From assembly GCA_902573015.1 (NCBI GenBank), contig CACGIE010000007.1, forward strand, positions 1 to 47,454: 47,454 bases of DNA, read 5' to 3'. The position numbers and the translations under genes were made by a program. This document shows positions 27,666 through 37,600 of this stretch, piece after piece. Within the stretch, counting starts at the first letter, position 1, and each line of letters opens with the position of its first letter. The notes beneath the pieces were generated by a model that was given only the letters and a program-made list of their open reading frames with translations, was not told the DNA's origin and made no database searches. Source of the stretch: an uncultured Candidatus Poseidoniales archaeon. GTDB lineage: Archaea > Thermoplasmatota > Poseidoniia > Poseidoniales > Thalassarchaeaceae.

Positions 27666-29033
27666 ATGGGCCGAGGCGCTCTGCCCGCTTACATGGAGGG
27701 TTGGCCAAAGCCGGGAGTCCCGGTGAGGCTTGTGGTCAAGACCTGGTCAGGAAAGGTGGAGCACATTGGCTTAGCCCTGCCCAGTTCGGCACCTAAACTA
27801 ATCACAATGAAACTACAAAACGGGTACAACGTTTCATTCCCTGAGTCATACGTTGACTCATTCGAAGTCTTGGAAGATATGCCCTCCATAGAAGAGGAAG
27901 TTGACGAAATAGAACCACAGGACGAAACGCTTCCACTTGTCCATCTGATACACACAGGTGGGACCATAGCCAGCAAGGTAGACTACGCTACAGGTGCTGT
28001 CACTGCAAGATTCGACCCTCACGAGTTACTGGATGCCGTGCCCGAACTTCGAAAGATAGCAAGGATTAGAGCGGTCAAGCTTGGAAACATGTGGTCCGAC
28101 GATCTTAGACCGAGGCACTGGAACAGGATGCTGAAAGCTACCGAGGAGGCTTTTGCCGAGGGAGCAGTTGGTTGCGTAATCACTCATGGAACTGATACCT
28201 TGCACATATCCTCAGCGGCCATGTCATACGGATGGTCCGGTCAAGGAGGTAGGCCACCGGGTAGAATCGTGTTGACAGGATCGCAGAGATCTCCGGATAG
28301 AGGCTCTTCTGATGCGACTGAGAATCTGATTGCCTCGGTACATTGGGCAGCGCATGGTCCCGCGCCTTCTGGTTACCGCGACTCGTCAGTGGTCATTGTA
28401 CATGCGAGCTCCTCGGACGGCAGGTGCGCTGTACTCCCGGGATGTGCTTGCAGGAAGTACCACTCCTCACGTAGGGACGCTTTCAAGCCAATCAACCAGG
28501 AGGCTCTCGCATTCGTAGATATAGGTGGAGACAGTGTATCCATAGATTACTCCCCAGAGGCGCATGACGCTAGGGTGGAGTCGATCGCTCCGAAGCAGTT
28601 CGATGAGTCCGTTCGTATTGCACAATTCATCTCGGACCCGCACCTACATCCAGACCAGGTCCAAGGAGCCATAGACGCTGGCTTCGATGCTCTACTTTTC
28701 CATGGAACTGGTTTGGGGCACCTGCCCATATCCGATCCCGAAGAAGATAGTCTGGAGAATACCAGACTAAGGGTGATGCTCGAGGATCATATCTCCGAGG
28801 GAGGAGTCGTAGTGATGGTTACCAATACGATTCACGGTCCCGTTAACATGAACGTATACTCCAAGGGCAGAGACCAGAAAGAGATAGGAATCATCGGACA
28901 CGGCTCTCTATGCCCGCCTGGCTCTGCTCTGGTAAAGCTACACCACCTCCTATCTGTGGGAGGGAGGGAGTCAGTCGAAGAAGGGTGGGAGATGGACTTA
29001 GTAGGCGAGAACCCAGCGTTCTCAAGGTCTTAG
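27666..29033 (+). CDS. gatD: Glutamyl-tRNA(Gln) amidotransferase subunit D
   Basis: N-terminal GatD beta domain plus LVHLIHTGGTIASKVDYATGAVTARFDPHELLDAVPELRKIARIRAVKLGNMWSDDLRPRHW, VITHGTDTLHISSAAMSY, ATENLIASVHWAAHG; ORF-track start (27591) lies inside the tRNA so start moved to ATG 27666. Confidence 0.94.
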   Translation: MGRGALPAYMEGWPKPGVPVRLVVKTWSGKVEHIGLALPSSAPKLITMKLQNGYNVSFPESYVDSFEVLEDMPSIEEEVDEIEPQDETLPLVHLIHTGGTIASKVDYATGAVTARFDPHELLDAVPELRKIARIRAVKLGNMWSDDLRPRHWNRMLKATEEAFAEGAVGCVITHGTDTLHISSAAMSYGWSGQGGRPPGRIVLTGSQRSPDRGSSDATENLIASVHWAAHGPAPSGYRDSSVVIVHASSSDGRCAVLPGCACRKYHSSRRDAFKPINQEALAFVDIGGDSVSIDYSPEAHDARVESIAPKQFDESVRIAQFISDPHLHPDQVQGAIDAGFDALLFHGTGLGHLPISDPEEDSLENTRLRVMLEDHISEGGVVVMVTNTIHGPVNMNVYSKGRDQKEIGIIGHGSLCPPGSALVKLHHLLSVGGRESVEEGWEMDLVGENPAFSRS

Positions 29034-29074
29034 ACATCCGGTTTGCTGATGAACCGACTTGCACTGGACGCATC

Positions 29075-30625
29075 ATGGCAGGGTCCAGACCTAGCGAAGA
29101 CCTGGATGCAATCAGACGTGATTCCAAAACTCCTGGGGATAGGGCAGTAATCAGGGAGATTAGGGAAGCGGGCTCCAGAACAGCCAGAGAGAGAATCTTG
29201 GACCTACTCGACGATGGGAGCTTCGTTGAGGTAGACGCATTCGTAAAGCACAGGTCTGGGGATCATGGCATGCATCTGCACGAACCACTGGGGGACGGAG
29301 TAGTGGCTGGACACGGTATGCTGGACGGGAGAAGGGTGGTATGCTTCTCTCAGGACTTCGCAGTATTCTCAGGGACCATGGGGGAGATGCATGCTAGGAA
29401 GATTTGCAAGATTCTTGAACTCGCAGAGAAGGCACGACTTCCAGTTATCGGAATATGGGATGGTGACGGGCAGCGCCCCCACGAGGGAGTAACATCGCTA
29501 GGGTCCAACGGTGAGATGCTGGACCTTCTAGTATCCTGCTCGGGCAAGGTCCCTATCCTATCTATTGTCCTGGGAACAGTTTCAGGTACAAGTGCACTTG
29601 CCGCAGGACTCTCCGACTTCGTCATTCTAGGCCAACAGAGAGGGAGGATGTTCATGCGGAGCCCATACGCCATCCCCGAGATCATCTCAGGGGAGGTGGA
29701 CGAGGATACGCTCGGGGGTGCCACCCACCATGCAAGTAGGAGCGGGGTTGCGTGCATGGTCTCCGATAGCGAGAGCGGAACGTTTGACATTGCGGCAGAA
29801 ATACTGTCATTCCTCCCCGATCATACAATGGCAGAGCCACCTAGACTATCCACAGGTGACAAGTGGAACAGAAAGTGCAAGGGAATGAGTAAGCTAGTCC
29901 CACTTGACTCTGACAGGCCGTATGACATGAGGGGAGTGGTAGCGGAGGTTATCGACGATAACCGCTTCCTGGAGCTTTTTCCTGCATATGCAGAGAACGT
30001 AGTAGTAGGCTTTGCCAGGCTTGACGGGGTAACAGTGGGCGTGGTGGGAAATCAGCCCTCAGTTCTCGCTGGATGTCTCGATATCGACGCATCTGTCAAG
30101 GCTGCTAGATTCATCAGGACCTGTGACTGCTTCAACATCCCTGTAGTGACGTTCGTAGATGTGCCAGGATTCCTTCCCGGTACTGTTCAGGAATGGGGCG
30201 GGATTATCCGTCACGGAGCCAAGCTCCTGTACGCCTACGCGGAGGCCACTGTGCCCAAGCTAGCAGTGGTCACCAGAAAAGCATACGGAGGAGCATACCT
30301 AGCTATGAGTTGTAAGCACCTCGGATCGGACTACAACGTGGCATGGCCCACAGGGGAGCTAGCCGTAATGGGCGCTGAGGGAGCGGTCAGAATCATTCAC
30401 AGAGCCGAGCTAGACGGCTCAGATAACCCGGATGAGACTTACTCGGAACTGGTTAAGGACTACAGGGACAAGTTCGGCGACCCCTATGTCGCGGCCCGGC
30501 ACGGTTGGTTGGATGACGTCATCGAGCCCTCTCAAACCAGAAGAGCCTTGGTAAGCGCCCTCAGACCTTTGCTAACGAAGAGGGTCCTGGTGCCTCCAAA
30601 GAAGCATGGAAACATACCTCTATGA
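29075..30625 (+). CDS. Acyl-CoA carboxylase beta subunit (propionyl-CoA carboxylase-like carboxyltransferase)
   Basis: RERILDLLDDGSFVEVDAFVKHR, DGVVAGHGMLDGRRVVCFSQDFAVFSGTMGEMHARKICKILELA, TCDCFNIPVVTFVDVPGFLPGTVQEWGGIIRHGAKLLYAYAEATVPKLAVVTRKAYGGAYLAMS. Confidence 0.96.
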   Translation: MAGSRPSEDLDAIRRDSKTPGDRAVIREIREAGSRTARERILDLLDDGSFVEVDAFVKHRSGDHGMHLHEPLGDGVVAGHGMLDGRRVVCFSQDFAVFSGTMGEMHARKICKILELAEKARLPVIGIWDGDGQRPHEGVTSLGSNGEMLDLLVSCSGKVPILSIVLGTVSGTSALAAGLSDFVILGQQRGRMFMRSPYAIPEIISGEVDEDTLGGATHHASRSGVACMVSDSESGTFDIAAEILSFLPDHTMAEPPRLSTGDKWNRKCKGMSKLVPLDSDRPYDMRGVVAEVIDDNRFLELFPAYAENVVVGFARLDGVTVGVVGNQPSVLAGCLDIDASVKAARFIRTCDCFNIPVVTFVDVPGFLPGTVQEWGGIIRHGAKLLYAYAEATVPKLAVVTRKAYGGAYLAMSCKHLGSDYNVAWPTGELAVMGAEGAVRIIHRAELDGSDNPDETYSELVKDYRDKFGDPYVAARHGWLDDVIEPSQTRRALVSALRPLLTKRVLVPPKKHGNIPL

Positions 30626-30648
30626 TGTATAATCCCAATTTCTTTGAG

Positions 30649-31374
30649 TCATAAATGGGACAGAACATCTTCTAAACTTGGAATTTTTTTCTCGGCTTTT
30701 GATGCGAAGAGCGAATGCCACGCCTCCAGATGCTGGGCAGCTAACATTATGATGGCGAAGTCCTCCTTAGATGAAGACTCATTGTACGAAATGGAAACCT
30801 GCATATCTGACTCAAGATCAATGGATTGTCCGCCGGCAGGGGCTGAATCGAGATCTATCGAAATGTCAGCATTTCCTGACTCCAATATGCTGGAATCCCA
30901 AGGCCCTCTTACCAGTTTCCTGCGTCCTATTTCTGGGATAATCGAGCCTCCCTCTGAAGACCATGCGGCAGCGATGGAGCGAGCGGCAGAACCCCCTCCC
31001 CTCATTCTGAGGATAGAACCAGATGGCTCGATGCCTATGTGTCTGCAAGCAGAAATGAAGCCTGATCCATCAGTACTAGCCCCCTTCCAAACCCCATTTG
31101 ACCTCATAAGTTGGTTGATTGCGTTAACGCCCTGAGGCCGTTGCAACCCCAATCTGGAATGCGGAGAGTGCTTCAGAGGAGAAGTACAAGATAGCCAAAG
31201 ATCTCCGTCCAATTTCTCAACCTTGGAGTAAAACTCCCCTTCACTAGATGCTTCGACAAATATCTGCTCTGCTTGGACAAGCCCCATTGCGCCCCCCACT
31301 ATTGAGAAAAGCTTGGGAGTGATAGAATGAGAGACGGGGTAGCCTGCGACACCCCAGTAGGCGGGCGCATCCAT
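30649..31374 (-). CDS. Divergent shikimate 5-dehydrogenase (AroE-like)
   Basis: YWGVAGYPVSHSITPKLFSIV N-terminal AroE signature, CTSPLKHSP, GVNAINQLMRSNGVWKGASTDGSGFISAC, RGGGSAARSIAAAW. Confidence 0.75.
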   Translation of the reverse strand: MDAPAYWGVAGYPVSHSITPKLFSIVGGAMGLVQAEQIFVEASSEGEFYSKVEKLDGDLWLSCTSPLKHSPHSRLGLQRPQGVNAINQLMRSNGVWKGASTDGSGFISACRHIGIEPSGSILRMRGGGSAARSIAAAWSSEGGSIIPEIGRRKLVRGPWDSSILESGNADISIDLDSAPAGGQSIDLESDMQVSISYNESSSKEDFAIIMLAAQHLEAWHSLFASKAEKKIPSLEDVLSHL

Positions 31375-31447
31375 AGGTCTCGCCAGTGGTTATCACCGAT
31401 GAAGGTTTCAAGAGTGCTCCTTCACCGACAGTGCCGGAGGCACAGGA

Positions 31448-32500
31448 ATGCGTCGCATCAAGAGATTGGACGAGGGAGTCAGGCTGAGGATAGAGAGCGA
31501 GGACGATTTGTGGGTCCTATCACAGGTCTGCGGTACTGGTTGCCTTGTTGGGATGCTATCACACAGAAGAGACTCTACTACGGGCACGAGGGAGGATGGT
31601 CGTGCAAAGAGTGCGGAGAGAAAGCCCATGTGGATTCTCTTAGAGGCTACGGAGACTGCCTTCCAGCCATTTACGGATAGCCTCCGAGTACATGGCGTGA
31701 TTAAGGAGGCCAAGATAGACATCGGCAGCCACCACACTCACGTTATTTCTCCTGGTGACGAGATAGAGTTGACTCGCGAGGGAGGTTTGTCCAAGTCAGA
31801 TGAATCCCTAGTGAAGGAAGCTATCTCTTCAGGAAAGAAGACTAGGTCCGGACTAATGGTGGTTGAGAATGACGAGATCCTAATCTTCGAGGTTGCAACT
31901 CATGGAATCAGAGATGTCTCCCAGTTCAATCTACGCGGAGGAGGGAAGAGGACGGGGGACTCAACCGCAGTCAGAGAGGAGTTCTTCGAAAAAGTAGCAA
32001 AGGAGGCGAAGATGGTTTTTCCCGATGGGACTCCCTTGATCATCTGCGGTCCGGGACTAGCCAGAGAGGGTTTCGAGTCAAAATTAAGAGATTCGGGGGC
32101 TAAGAACAGTGTGGTGAATGTGCCTACTTCAATCGGAGGCAGGGCTGCGGCGAACGAGGTCCTTTCGGAGGGCTTGGCCGACACTCTTCTCGGAGAGCAT
32201 GCTATAGTCGAACAAGTCAAGGTAATCGAGGAGGCACTCAGACGGATTTCCACAGATGGGGCTGTCACCTATGGCAAGAATATGGTGTCCGACGCTTCCG
32301 AACAGGGTGCGGTCGAGACCTTGGTGATTGAAGCGGGACTACTGAGAGGGGAAGAAGAATCCTCTGATTGGGAGGAAATAGCGAGTTCGGTCAAGGCATC
32401 TGGTGGGAAGGTGATTCAGGCATCTTCCGAGCATGATTCGGGCAAGCAACTTCTTGGAATGGGGGGAGCAATCGCAATCCTCAGGTGGAAGTTGGAATAG
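31448..32500 (+). CDS. Pelota homologue (mRNA surveillance / ribosome rescue factor aPelota)
   Basis: VRLRIESEDDLWVLSQVCGTGCLVGM, ESLVKEAISSGKKTRSGLMVVENDEILIFEVATHGIRDVSQFNLRGGGK, VVNVPTSIGGRAAANEVL, ALRRISTDGAVTYG. Confidence 0.93.
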   Translation: MRRIKRLDEGVRLRIESEDDLWVLSQVCGTGCLVGMLSHRRDSTTGTREDGRAKSAERKPMWILLEATETAFQPFTDSLRVHGVIKEAKIDIGSHHTHVISPGDEIELTREGGLSKSDESLVKEAISSGKKTRSGLMVVENDEILIFEVATHGIRDVSQFNLRGGGKRTGDSTAVREEFFEKVAKEAKMVFPDGTPLIICGPGLAREGFESKLRDSGAKNSVVNVPTSIGGRAAANEVLSEGLADTLLGEHAIVEQVKVIEEALRRISTDGAVTYGKNMVSDASEQGAVETLVIEAGLLRGEEESSDWEEIASSVKASGGKVIQASSEHDSGKQLLGMGGAIAILRWKLE

Positions 32501-32534
32501 ACAACCCTCTTGATGGGTATGTTCAGAGGGAAGC

Positions 32535-33188
32535 ATGGAAGGGATGCCGATCAGGATTGCCGGCCTGGGAAGAATTGGTGGGAGCGATGTTGCTTCCTCG
32601 GTCGCAGAAGAAGCGATTAGAATAGGAGCAGAGGTTGATTTCATCATCGAATCCGACCAGTACGACGAGTTCAACCAGGGACTAATAGATTGGAGGGCAG
32701 TTCTAGGCAACAAGCACTGGCTAGTCCTTTCCTCTGACGGCCCATTAGTTGGTGATTCGATGAAATCGGCTTGGGGTTCCTCATTGACATTCGCTGAATT
32801 GGAGGGTTGCAAATCGGCAATGATAGTTGGAGTTCCTAGTGAGGCCGACAGGCTAGAGGAGGCATGGGGTTCCGTAATCAATAGGATTAGACAGGTGAAC
32901 CTGCTTTTCATCAGCAATGAGGCATTGGAAGGGATTTCAAAGATCGAAGAGACCCCTCCGAACCTCCTCTTAGACGAGATTAGAGACAGGGGCGCAGTTC
33001 CCATCGTGTGCACCTTCGATTCGATTGAAGGAGTCGCAGAAGTTAGCCACTCAATGGGAAGAGATGTGGTAGAAGTAGAGGGGGGCATGGAGACTGAGCG
33101 GTGGCTAGCAGGGTTCCTATGTGCTCTCCCGACTTCTGGTTATGGGGCATCTGCTGTTGCGGTTGCGGCCATGTCTCAATTCGAGTAA
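32535..33188 (+). CDS. Hypothetical protein, possibly a truncated/divergent PfkB-type kinase fold
   Basis: LFISNEALEGI...LLLDEIRDRGAVPIVCTFDSIEGV...GGMETERWLAGFLCALPTSGYGASAVAVAAMS resembles the C-terminal PfkB pattern; weak. Confidence 0.5.
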   Translation: MEGMPIRIAGLGRIGGSDVASSVAEEAIRIGAEVDFIIESDQYDEFNQGLIDWRAVLGNKHWLVLSSDGPLVGDSMKSAWGSSLTFAELEGCKSAMIVGVPSEADRLEEAWGSVINRIRQVNLLFISNEALEGISKIEETPPNLLLDEIRDRGAVPIVCTFDSIEGVAEVSHSMGRDVVEVEGGMETERWLAGFLCALPTSGYGASAVAVAAMSQFE

Positions 33189-33265
33189 TCGAGCGTAAAT
33201 CGAAAACTTCACTGAAACCCCTTTTGAAGGGGCACCCTTTCGGCCGGACCCGCGAGGCCAATGGG

Positions 33266-34399
33266 ATGCCACTCAAACTAGGGCCAGCCGGAGTTCCCCT
33301 CTCCTGCAAGGGCCGCACCATAGTCGAGGGGATGGACGATATCACCGTGCTTGGGCTAGATGCAATGGAGGTGCAGACCGTCAGAACCATCCAGCCCCAG
33401 CATTTCGACCAGTATTGGCAGGCTGGAATACTCTCTTGGAAGTCTGACTTCGAGATGAACATGCACGGACCTTACTACGCGGAACTACTCGGTAGCAAGA
33501 GGGAAAGAAATAGGACTCTTTCAAAGATGGAGACGAGCCTTCAGGCTGGAAAAATAATCAACGCAAGACATCTAACATTCCATGTAGGGCCATACGGAGA
33601 ATACGAGCCTGGGGCCGAGGCAAATGAGCAGGTGGCCAATGTCATGGCGGGAGTAGTCGAGCGAGTTAGAGAAGTTTGGGGAGATGAGGAGGAAGAGGAA
33701 GATTACTACGCATTCCCATGGGTGCACGAATCTGAGCCATCACTAGTCGGGGTCGAGACCTCCGGAAGACAGGAGCTATGGGGTACCGTAGAAGAAGTTC
33801 TGGAAGTTTGCAATCACGTTGAGGGGACGGTCCCTGTTCTGAATATGGGACACATCCACGCTCGGGGCCATGGGAGGCTAAGGACCAGCGAGGACTATGC
33901 TGAGCTCTTCGATCAAGCAAGGGAGACATATGGCGGCTCGACGTTCTACTGCCACTTTGCGGGAGTCGAGCACAGGATGGGCAACGCACTCCACTACACT
34001 CAGATAAAGAAGTCCGACCTAAAGTTCGAGCCTTTCGCCGAGTACCTCGCCGAGGAGGGGGATTGGATGGACATCACGATAATCTCTGACTCGCCTCTAC
34101 TCGAGCACGATGCAATGTACATGCTTCAGCACTACGACAAAGCCAGGCAGAGGCTCTTGGAGATCAAGGCCCGGGACGAGCGTAGGGCCAAGCTCGCTGC
34201 ACAGCAGGGAATAGACCCTGAGGAATTGAAGAGGAAGGAGGAAGAGGCTGCGGCCGCCCGTAAGGCTCAGCTAACAGGAGAGGTGGAAGAAAAGCCCAAG
34301 AAGGAGACAGCCAAGAAGGCTCCAGCGAAGGGGAAAGCGGGAAAATCTAGTGGACTGATATCATTCGACGATTCAGAAGACGAAGATGACGTGTTCTAG
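33266..34399 (+). CDS. Xylose isomerase/endonuclease IV-like TIM-barrel protein with Lys/Ala-rich and acidic C-terminal tail
   Basis: MPLKLGPAGVPLSCKGRTIVEGMDDITVLGLDAMEVQ..., ARHLTFHVGPYGEY, VGVETSGRQELWGTVEEVLEVC, VLNMGHIHARGHG, YCHFAGVEH, ITIISDSPLLEHDAMYM; start moved to ATG 33266. Confidence 0.8.
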   Translation: MPLKLGPAGVPLSCKGRTIVEGMDDITVLGLDAMEVQTVRTIQPQHFDQYWQAGILSWKSDFEMNMHGPYYAELLGSKRERNRTLSKMETSLQAGKIINARHLTFHVGPYGEYEPGAEANEQVANVMAGVVERVREVWGDEEEEEDYYAFPWVHESEPSLVGVETSGRQELWGTVEEVLEVCNHVEGTVPVLNMGHIHARGHGRLRTSEDYAELFDQARETYGGSTFYCHFAGVEHRMGNALHYTQIKKSDLKFEPFAEYLAEEGDWMDITIISDSPLLEHDAMYMLQHYDKARQRLLEIKARDERRAKLAAQQGIDPEELKRKEEEAAAARKAQLTGEVEEKPKKETAKKAPAKGKAGKSSGLISFDDSEDEDDVF

Positions 34400-34455
34400 C
34401 GACTCGCACCTCTGTGAGCAGTCTAGTTCAATAACCTGTTTTTCGAGCCTAGTAC

Positions 34456-34662
34456 ATGGAGACAGGAACTGTGAAGTGGTTCAACTACGTGAAAGGATAT
34501 GGGTTCATTGGACGAGATGAGGGAGATGACCTCTTCGTGCACACTACTGAGGTAGATGGAAGGATCAGCGAAGGAGACATTGTGGAATTCGAAATTGGGG
34601 ACAGTGACAAGGGTCCGAACGCCATCAATGTTCGAAAGATCGGCGAGTCTGAAGAAGAGTGA
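34456..34662 (+). CDS. Cold-shock domain protein
   Basis: METGTVKWFNYVKGYGFIGRDEGDDLFVHTTEVDGRISEGDIVEFEIGDSDKGPNAINV: RNP1/RNP2 motifs (KGYGFI, DLFVH). Confidence 0.96.
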   Translation: METGTVKWFNYVKGYGFIGRDEGDDLFVHTTEVDGRISEGDIVEFEIGDSDKGPNAINVRKIGESEEE

Positions 34663-34672
34663 ACTAGTCGTC

Positions 34673-37600
34673 TCACTCCTCCTCTGAGGATTTCTCCCAG
34701 TTCAGGACTATTGATCCGTTGGAGCTAATCGCCAATACTGGAGACCACTTGCTGAAGTCTACGTTTATGTTTGCCGTGATCATCTCTCTGAGATTATACA
34801 TCATATTGGGCTCCAACCTAATTCCGAAGAGGGCGTCTTCTGATTCGAATAACGGAGATTGTGGTTTCACTGGTTCCGGTTCGGGACCTTCCTCCTCGTC
34901 CATCTCTTCCAAGGGTGAGTCGTCTTCTGTTTCCTCTTCCTCAATAACCTCAGTTGGTTCATCTTTGGCTTTGCTAGGCTCGGGAGAAGGGTCAGAGACC
35001 CCTACATCTGAGGCGATCGGGGCTGCGCCCTCGATTGTGCTCCCGATCTCCAAACCCCCTCTTGAGGCGTACAGGACTGCCTGGCCAATGAGAGTCAAAG
35101 CTGCTAGGAACAGCATCAGGACCATGATCAGGCCCTCATAAGCAGCACCTGTGATGAGGAGGCCTGAGGGCATGCCAATCAGGCTGATAAGCCTCCTCCA
35201 CCCATGATCCCTGCTGAAACCGACGATGACATGGTGCAAGGAAAGGAGCACTATCGATGCCCCGAACGCGAAATCCACTTCTATGTACTCGGAATATGGG
35301 AACATGGCAATCAGGAAGAATGCGGAGCCGAACATCCCGAAGTCCTTCTCCGTGTCAAAGGGTTCTAACTCTGAGTTGCCAAGAGTCTGGACCTTGACCT
35401 CTCGCCCGTAGGGATTCGCCCTGCGCCATGACAATCCGACCATGACAATGCCGACAGCGATTGGCCAGATCAGTGCATCTTCGGATTGGAATCCAAAATC
35501 CTCACGCAACCATGACTCGAGAGTCAGAGTTTGGACTAAAACCGATCCGTGCAGTACGATTGGAGTACCGGTCCTGATACCATCCCATCCAGCCACCAAG
35601 GCAGAGATGAACGGTAGAGCTCCGCTTAGTCCTCCAGAAATTAGAAGGAAGGCGTATCCATACCCCCTGGAAGCCAGGCCCAGAAATTCGTCGTTCCCTA
35701 CATCATGGTCTTCGAACGGTGAGTTAGAGAGCAGCAATCCGTTATGGAAAAGCAGGTACTGGGAGAATCCGGCCAACCCCCCAACGATCCGTGCATAGTC
35801 AGAGCCTTGTCCGACTTCGAGGTACTGGAATAGCTCCAAAGATGCCCAGAACCATGCTATGGGAGAAATCCAGAACCAATTGATTACTCCCTGCCTCCAT
35901 GCTCCAGCAGTGATGACTGCCACGATGACTATGGGTGCAGTCTGAGGATCTGGAAGGAGGAATGCCACGGAGAGAAGAACAGCGACTGCGGGTCCGAAGA
36001 GTTGCTCTGGACCGTATCTTGATCCACCCTCACGCTCCTTCTCCGAAGGAAGATGGATCGCAACGGATGCCGGTATGGATAACAGTAGAAGGGAGACCCA
36101 TCTGGGAGTTTCAAACAGGAGAATGTCCGTCGTTTCCCCCAGGTACGGAATGCCATTGAGGAGTGCCCAAATCAGGTCGCTTTCGTCCCGTAGAGAGTCG
36201 AAGAAAGATGCGTAGATCACGGCAACCAAAGGCAGCCCCACAAGGACTGGAGTGGAAACGTGCTTCGCCGCCCTCTGCACAGCGATAGCGAAAACAGGTA
36301 GAGCCAGTAAACCGCCCGAGGAATCCGTCAACCCGATTAAGAGAAGTCCGAAAAGGGTCATGCTACCGAAGTTTCTGGCCTCCTGGGATAGGTCGAGTAG
36401 GGTCTTCAAGCGGAAGTTTACTACTACGGGAGCGGCGATGATGATCAAGTCCCTAGTTACCCGCGCCCAGAGTTCTGCACCCTCCCAAGAGAGGATATTC
36501 GCTGAGACCACTGAGACTGAGAATAGGTAGGTTATCCCCACCAGTCTCTCGAATGGAGTTGTCCTGAATACTGCCCCTCCCTCTACTGCTAAGAGGGCAG
36601 CAAGCAGAGCGGAGCAAGCCAGAGTCAGGGAAACGGTTTCTGTTGAGAAGTCCCTTTCCTCCCAAGGACGGACGTTGTTGACGAGGAATACTAGAACCAA
36701 TAGGAGCATGGTCACCATCTCCGGCCTTAGAACAAGGCTCTCGCCCTCGACCCTCCACCTATGGCAGATTCCAAACACACCTAAGGATAGTATCAGAGGC
36801 AATGCCAGGATCATCGGTTCCAGGTCTTGCTCTCCTATTGTTAGAACACTGGAAAGAACCGGCGGAGAACATAAGAGGACGAGATATCCAAGGTCCGAAA
36901 ACCACTCTCTTTCGTACCTATCATTAAATCTCGAGGATAGGAACCAGTTCAGTTGGAATAGTGATGCTACTGAAATTATCAGTAGGAAGAGGAGACCGGC
37001 TTCCTGCAGAAGTTGCATATTCAATGATGCTAGTACCAAGAGGATCGAGGGGCCCTCATACGCCCTCAGCCTGCCTCTCAACTGGGCCCATATTCCCAGA
37101 GCCAGCAACGATGGGAAGATTACGAGGGAAATCCCATCGACTATGCTAAGTTCTAATGACCCTATCTCGAGTATGTTTCCATCCCTTCCCGCACCTATGA
37201 ATGAGGACACGGTCCACGAGACCACCATGGCTACATATGTCGCTCTCACGACCCAGTCTCGTGCCTGTGGACGAGTCTCCAAGTATACGAATGCACAGAT
37301 TCCAACTACCCAGGCTACCATGGCAGCCTCGTCCGAGAGGAGTGCCAGCGCTAGTGCCAGACCCACTGGCATAGCAGGAGTTCTCTGCATCGTCGTTGGT
37401 GCGAACCAACCAACCAGGAGAGCGACCCAGAGCCAGAAGGTAAGGCCGAATGGATGCTCGGAGATGGCATTCCCGGCTATTGAGAACTGCGTCTCGTCTG
37501 CAGCGAGAATCTGACAGAACAGAATGGCTGCTACCACAGCTCCTGAACCATTCTCGATCATTTTCTTAGATAGGCTTCTGTCGGTGGCGGTTATCCCCAC

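Noticed and set aside
32339-33088. 249-aa minus-strand ORF spanning pelota 3' end and the next gene
   Set aside because: Antisense overlap with two plus-strand genes; Ser/Pro-rich shadow without motif.
36675-37514. 279-aa plus-strand ORF opposite the large membrane protein
   Set aside because: Antisense to a continuous 1223-aa ORF with strong hydrophobic periodicity; the plus-strand product has no recognisable domain.
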